15,719 nt of DNA, taken from Trueperaceae bacterium (lineage in GTDB: Bacteria; Deinococcota; Deinococci; Deinococcales; Trueperaceae). The stretch covers positions 1-15,719 of the forward strand of contig SLSQ01000012.1 of NCBI GenBank assembly GCA_007130355.1, in the 5' to 3' direction. Under the pieces are notes generated by a model. It did no database searches. It saw nothing but the letters and a program-made list of their open reading frames with translations, and was not told the DNA's origin. Made by a program: the position numbers and the translations under genes. Positions 13,218-15,719 of this stretch are shown piece by piece; position 1 is the stretch's first letter, and every line of letters starts with the position of its first letter.

Positions 13218-15446
13218 ATGGCCGGAGACGACACTGGATCCCTACGGAAGGTTCCGCCGTTCGACGGCCTCCCCCACGAGGCCGTCGCCGCTCTGGACGC
13301 CGCCGTCCGGATCGAACGGCACCGCGCCGGCACCGTCCTCTTCCGCCAGGGCGACCCGGGGGACGCGCTCCACCTGCTCCTGAGCGGCGAGCTCGAGGTC
13401 CGCGTGACCCGGGACGGGGGCGAGGTCCCGATCGACACGGTCGCGGCGCCCGCCCCGGTCGGCGAGATCGCGCTCCTCACCGGCCGGCCGCGCTCGGCGA
13501 CCGTGGTCGCGACCCGCGACGCCACGGTGGGGGTGCTCCCCGCCGCCGCCTTCGCCGAGCTGGTCCGCGAGCACGACGCGCTGCTGGCGCGCCTCGAGGA
13601 GGCGGTCCGACCACGCGTCCGCCGCACCCGGCTCGTCGGCCTGCTGCGCGACTGGTTCGATGTCCAGGACCCGGAGGAGGTGCGCCGCATCGAGGAGCAC
13701 GCCCGCTGGGTCGACCTCCCGAGCGGGGCGGTCCTGTTCGAACAGGACGCGCCCTCCGACGCCACCTGGCTGGTGGTCTCCGGTCGCCTGCGGGTCGAGC
13801 GCCGGGCCGGCCGGAACGCCGCCGAAGCGGAGGTCGTGGGCACGGTCGGGGCGGGCGAGTGCGTCGGCGAGGCGGCGCTGCTGACCGGCGACGCCCGCAG
13901 CGCCACCGTCCGAGCCGTCCGCGACGCGTCGCTGCTGCGCGTCCCCAACGAGCTCGCCCGGCGGCATCCGACCTTCGCGCTCGAGGTGGCGCGGGTCGTG
14001 GACCACCGCGCCCGACGACAGCGGGAGGGGCGCGGGCACGGGCGACCGCCGCGCACCTTCGCGCTCGTGGGTCTGCATCCGGGCGCTCCGGTCCAGGCCG
14101 TGGCCGAACGCCTGCGTACGGCGCTCGAGCCGTTCGGCAGCGTGCTCCGCATCGACCGTGCGGAGCTCGAGCGCCGGTTCGACCTGACCGACCTCGCCGA
14201 CGCGCGGCCCGGCGAGCTGGCCGAGTCGATCCTGCTCGACTGGTCGGACCGGCAGGAACGCCGCCACGACCACCTCCTCTACCTGGCCGACGAAGGGGAC
14301 ACGCCGTGGAGCGACCGGTGCCTGCGGCAGGCCGACCAGCTGGTGCTGATCGTGGACGCCGACTCCGGACCGGAGGAGGCCGCCCCGCGCCTGGAACGCA
14401 TCCGGGCGCTGGCGCCGCACGCCCGTACGTCGCTGGTCCTGGCGCGGCCCGACGACCGCGATCGACCTCGCGGCACCGCCGTCTGGCTCGATCGGATCGC
14501 GCCGGACGGCCACCACCACCTGCGGCTGGGCGACGCGAAGGAGGCCGGCCGGCTCGCCCGGCACCTGACCGAACGGGCGGTGACGGTGGTGCTCTCCGGC
14601 GGCGGCGCACGCGGGTACGTGCACATCGGCCTGCTCGCGGCGCTCGAGGAGGCCGGCGTCGCCGTCGACGCGCTCGCCGGCACCAGCATGGGCGCCCTGG
14701 TCGGCGGCGCCTACGCGCTCGACCGCTCGGCCGCCGTCGCCGAAGCGTCCGCCCGCGCCTTCGGCGACCCGAAACGGATCGTGGACCGGACCCTCCCGCT
14801 GGTCGCGATCGCGCGCTCGCGGGGCGTGACCGAGATCCTGCGGTCGATGTACGGCGACGCCCGGATCGAGGACCTCGTCACGCCGTACTTCTGCGTCTCG
14901 AGCAACCTGAGTCGCGCCCGGCCCCAGCTGCACCGCCGCGGTCCGCTGTGGCGCGCGGTGCGGGCCAGCAGCGCGATCCCCGGCGTCTTCACGCCGGTCC
15001 TCGAGGGGGGCGACGTGCTGGTCGACGGCGGCGCGATGAACAACTTCCCGGTGGACCTGGCGCGCGCCCGCTTCGGCGAAGGGCCGTTGATCGCGTCGAA
15101 CGCCTACGGCGAAGAACGCCCGCAGGTCGCGTACGCCTTCCCGGACGAGCTGTCCGGCTGGGCGCTGTTACGGGACCGGCTGCGCCCGAAGCGCCGCCGT
15201 CGCTACGTCGCGCCCTCGATCGTGACGACGTTGACGCAATCGACCAGCCTCGGGGCGCACTTCCTGATGGACCGGCTCGGCGACGGCGCCGACCTGCTGG
15301 TCCGCTACCCGACGGACGGGATCGGCACGCTCGACTTCGACCGGGTCGAGGAGCTGATCACGATGGGGCGCGAGCACGCGGCCCGCACCCTGAGGGAGCA
15401 CGGATCGCTCGTCAGCGGCGCCCGGAACGCCGCGCCCGACCGCTGA
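13218..15446 (+). CDS. NTE-like patatin phospholipase with two cyclic-nucleotide-binding domains
   Basis: A 742-aa soluble protein with neuropathy target esterase (PNPLA6/7-like) architecture and no N-terminal membrane helix. cNMP-binding domain 1 spans ~14-125, with phosphate-binding cassette GEIALLTGRPRSATV (82-96). Domain 2 spans ~160-265, with GEAALLTGDARSATV (217-231). Both keep the Glu and Arg (E83/R92, E218/R227). Residues ~278-450 form the conserved NTE linker, including LLYLADEGDTPWSDRCLRQAD (353-373). The patatin domain (~455-640) has oxyanion loop GGGARG (461-466), nucleophile elbow GTSMG with S490, and catalytic D603 in DGG. Expected activity is (lyso)phospholipid hydrolysis, possibly gated by a nucleotide. 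ATG 13218 is chosen over GTG 13203 on the basis of GGAGG. A local promoter is likely. The 3' end overlaps a convergent gene by 35 nt. Confidence 0.93.
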   Translation: MAGDDTGSLRKVPPFDGLPHEAVAALDAAVRIERHRAGTVLFRQGDPGDALHLLLSGELEVRVTRDGGEVPIDTVAAPAPVGEIALLTGRPRSATVVATRDATVGVLPAAAFAELVREHDALLARLEEAVRPRVRRTRLVGLLRDWFDVQDPEEVRRIEEHARWVDLPSGAVLFEQDAPSDATWLVVSGRLRVERRAGRNAAEAEVVGTVGAGECVGEAALLTGDARSATVRAVRDASLLRVPNELARRHPTFALEVARVVDHRARRQREGRGHGRPPRTFALVGLHPGAPVQAVAERLRTALEPFGSVLRIDRAELERRFDLTDLADARPGELAESILLDWSDRQERRHDHLLYLADEGDTPWSDRCLRQADQLVLIVDADSGPEEAAPRLERIRALAPHARTSLVLARPDDRDRPRGTAVWLDRIAPDGHHHLRLGDAKEAGRLARHLTERAVTVVLSGGGARGYVHIGLLAALEEAGVAVDALAGTSMGALVGGAYALDRSAAVAEASARAFGDPKRIVDRTLPLVAIARSRGVTEILRSMYGDARIEDLVTPYFCVSSNLSRARPQLHRRGPLWRAVRASSAIPGVFTPVLEGGDVLVDGGAMNNFPVDLARARFGEGPLIASNAYGEERPQVAYAFPDELSGWALLRDRLRPKRRRRYVAPSIVTTLTQSTSLGAHFLMDRLGDGADLLVRYPTDGIGTLDFDRVEELITMGREHAARTLREHGSLVSGARNAAPDR

Positions 15447-15719
15447 TCCCGTCCGGCGCGCCCAGCGCCTTCTCGAGCGTCATGGCGCGCCGGTCCTCCG
15501 CGATCTGCGCGTACGTCCGCGCGCCCAGACGTTCCGTCGCCTCGGCCTGCAGGCGGGCGACCCCGACGCGGGTCGCGGCGTCGAGGGCGTTCGAACGGGC
15601 CACCGCTTCGACCACGCCGACCGCCCACGCCTCGTAGCCGTGCCGCCAGGCGCCCCGAGCCCGGCCGAGCGCAGCGGCACCGGCCCGCGGAGCCGACCCG
15701 GTGGCGAGCGCCTCTTCGA
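15412..15719 (-). CDS. C-terminal part of an unrecognised helical protein
   Basis: The minus-strand frame is open from the window edge to the stop at 15412-15414, giving 101 complete codons (one extra partial codon at the edge); the start lies outside the window. Third positions are almost all G or C, as in the neighbouring genes. The sequence is Ala/Arg/Glu-rich and predicted helical (RHGYEAWAVGVVEAVARSNA, then GVARLQAEATERLGARTYAQ), with a basic Arg-rich tail. Phasin-like or other helical-bundle proteins look similar, but I do not recognise a family. It converges on the patatin gene and overlaps its last 35 nt. No terminator hairpin is evident at the junction. Confidence 0.6.
   Translation of the reverse strand, partial: EEALATGSAPRAGAAALGRARGAWRHGYEAWAVGVVEAVARSNALDAATRVGVARLQAEATERLGARTYAQIAEDRRAMTLEKALGAPDGISGRARRSGRR

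Noticed and set aside
1..15719. CRISPR arrays, tRNA/rRNA genes, insertion sequences, phage genes
   Set aside because: I found no regularly spaced direct repeats, no cloverleaf or rRNA-like sequence, no transposase or integrase motifs and no base-composition break.

Overview
This is a very GC-rich window (about 70% or more, strong G/C at third codon positions) with tightly packed bacterial protein genes. It contains no rRNA, tRNA, CRISPR array, insertion sequence or prophage that I can recognise. Several things suggest a high-GC Deinococcota (Trueperales/Deinococcus-like) or similar environmental aerobe: an ATP-type PEP carboxykinase, a LutB/LutC pair, a secreted fasciclin protein, an NTE-type patatin, and TG-n-TAnnnT promoters including one apparently leaderless start. 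This placement is an inference; no phylogenetic marker gene is present.

Layout. (1) Bases 1-3528, plus strand: the 3' part of an MFS permease, then lutB and lutC, joined by 4-nt stop/start overlaps, for L-lactate oxidation or quinone-linked organic acid use; lutA is not in the window. (2) Bases 3535-6138, minus strand: a SulP anion transporter with a probable leaderless promoter, then a membrane-anchored LiaF-like 'toastrack' protein. (3) Bases 6216-10086, minus strand: a three-gene operon in the order persulfide dioxygenase-rhodanese (CstB-like), a second SulP transporter, and beta-carbonic anhydrase, each joined by an ATGA overlap. (4) Bases 10087-10231: a 145-bp divergent regulatory region. 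A near-consensus promoter faces the sulfur operon, with a 7-3-7 palindrome ATACCCC-TCG-GGGGTAT in its spacer, which looks like a CsoR/CstR-family operator. (5) Bases 10232-13151, plus strand: fasciclin protein, a strong 13-bp hairpin, pckA, and a short-chain dehydrogenase homologue whose catalytic Tyr is Phe. (6) Bases 13218-15446, plus strand: a soluble NTE-like patatin phospholipase with two cyclic-nucleotide-binding domains. (7) Bases 15412-15719, minus strand: the C-terminal end of an unrecognised helical protein, overlapping the patatin gene tail to tail.

The most interesting unit is the sulfur operon. Its promoter architecture suggests repression by a persulfide-sensing (CstR-type) or copper-sensing CsoR-family protein encoded elsewhere. 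Its gene content couples persulfide oxidation and sulfur transfer to a SulP anion transporter and a carbonic anhydrase. Whether SulP moves bicarbonate or the sulfur oxyanions made by the dioxygenase cannot be settled from sequence. The rest is mostly central carbon metabolism (lactate oxidation, PEP carboxykinase), envelope functions and lipid hydrolysis. The largest gene-free stretch is the 145-bp region between the divergent genes; there is no gap over 300 bases.
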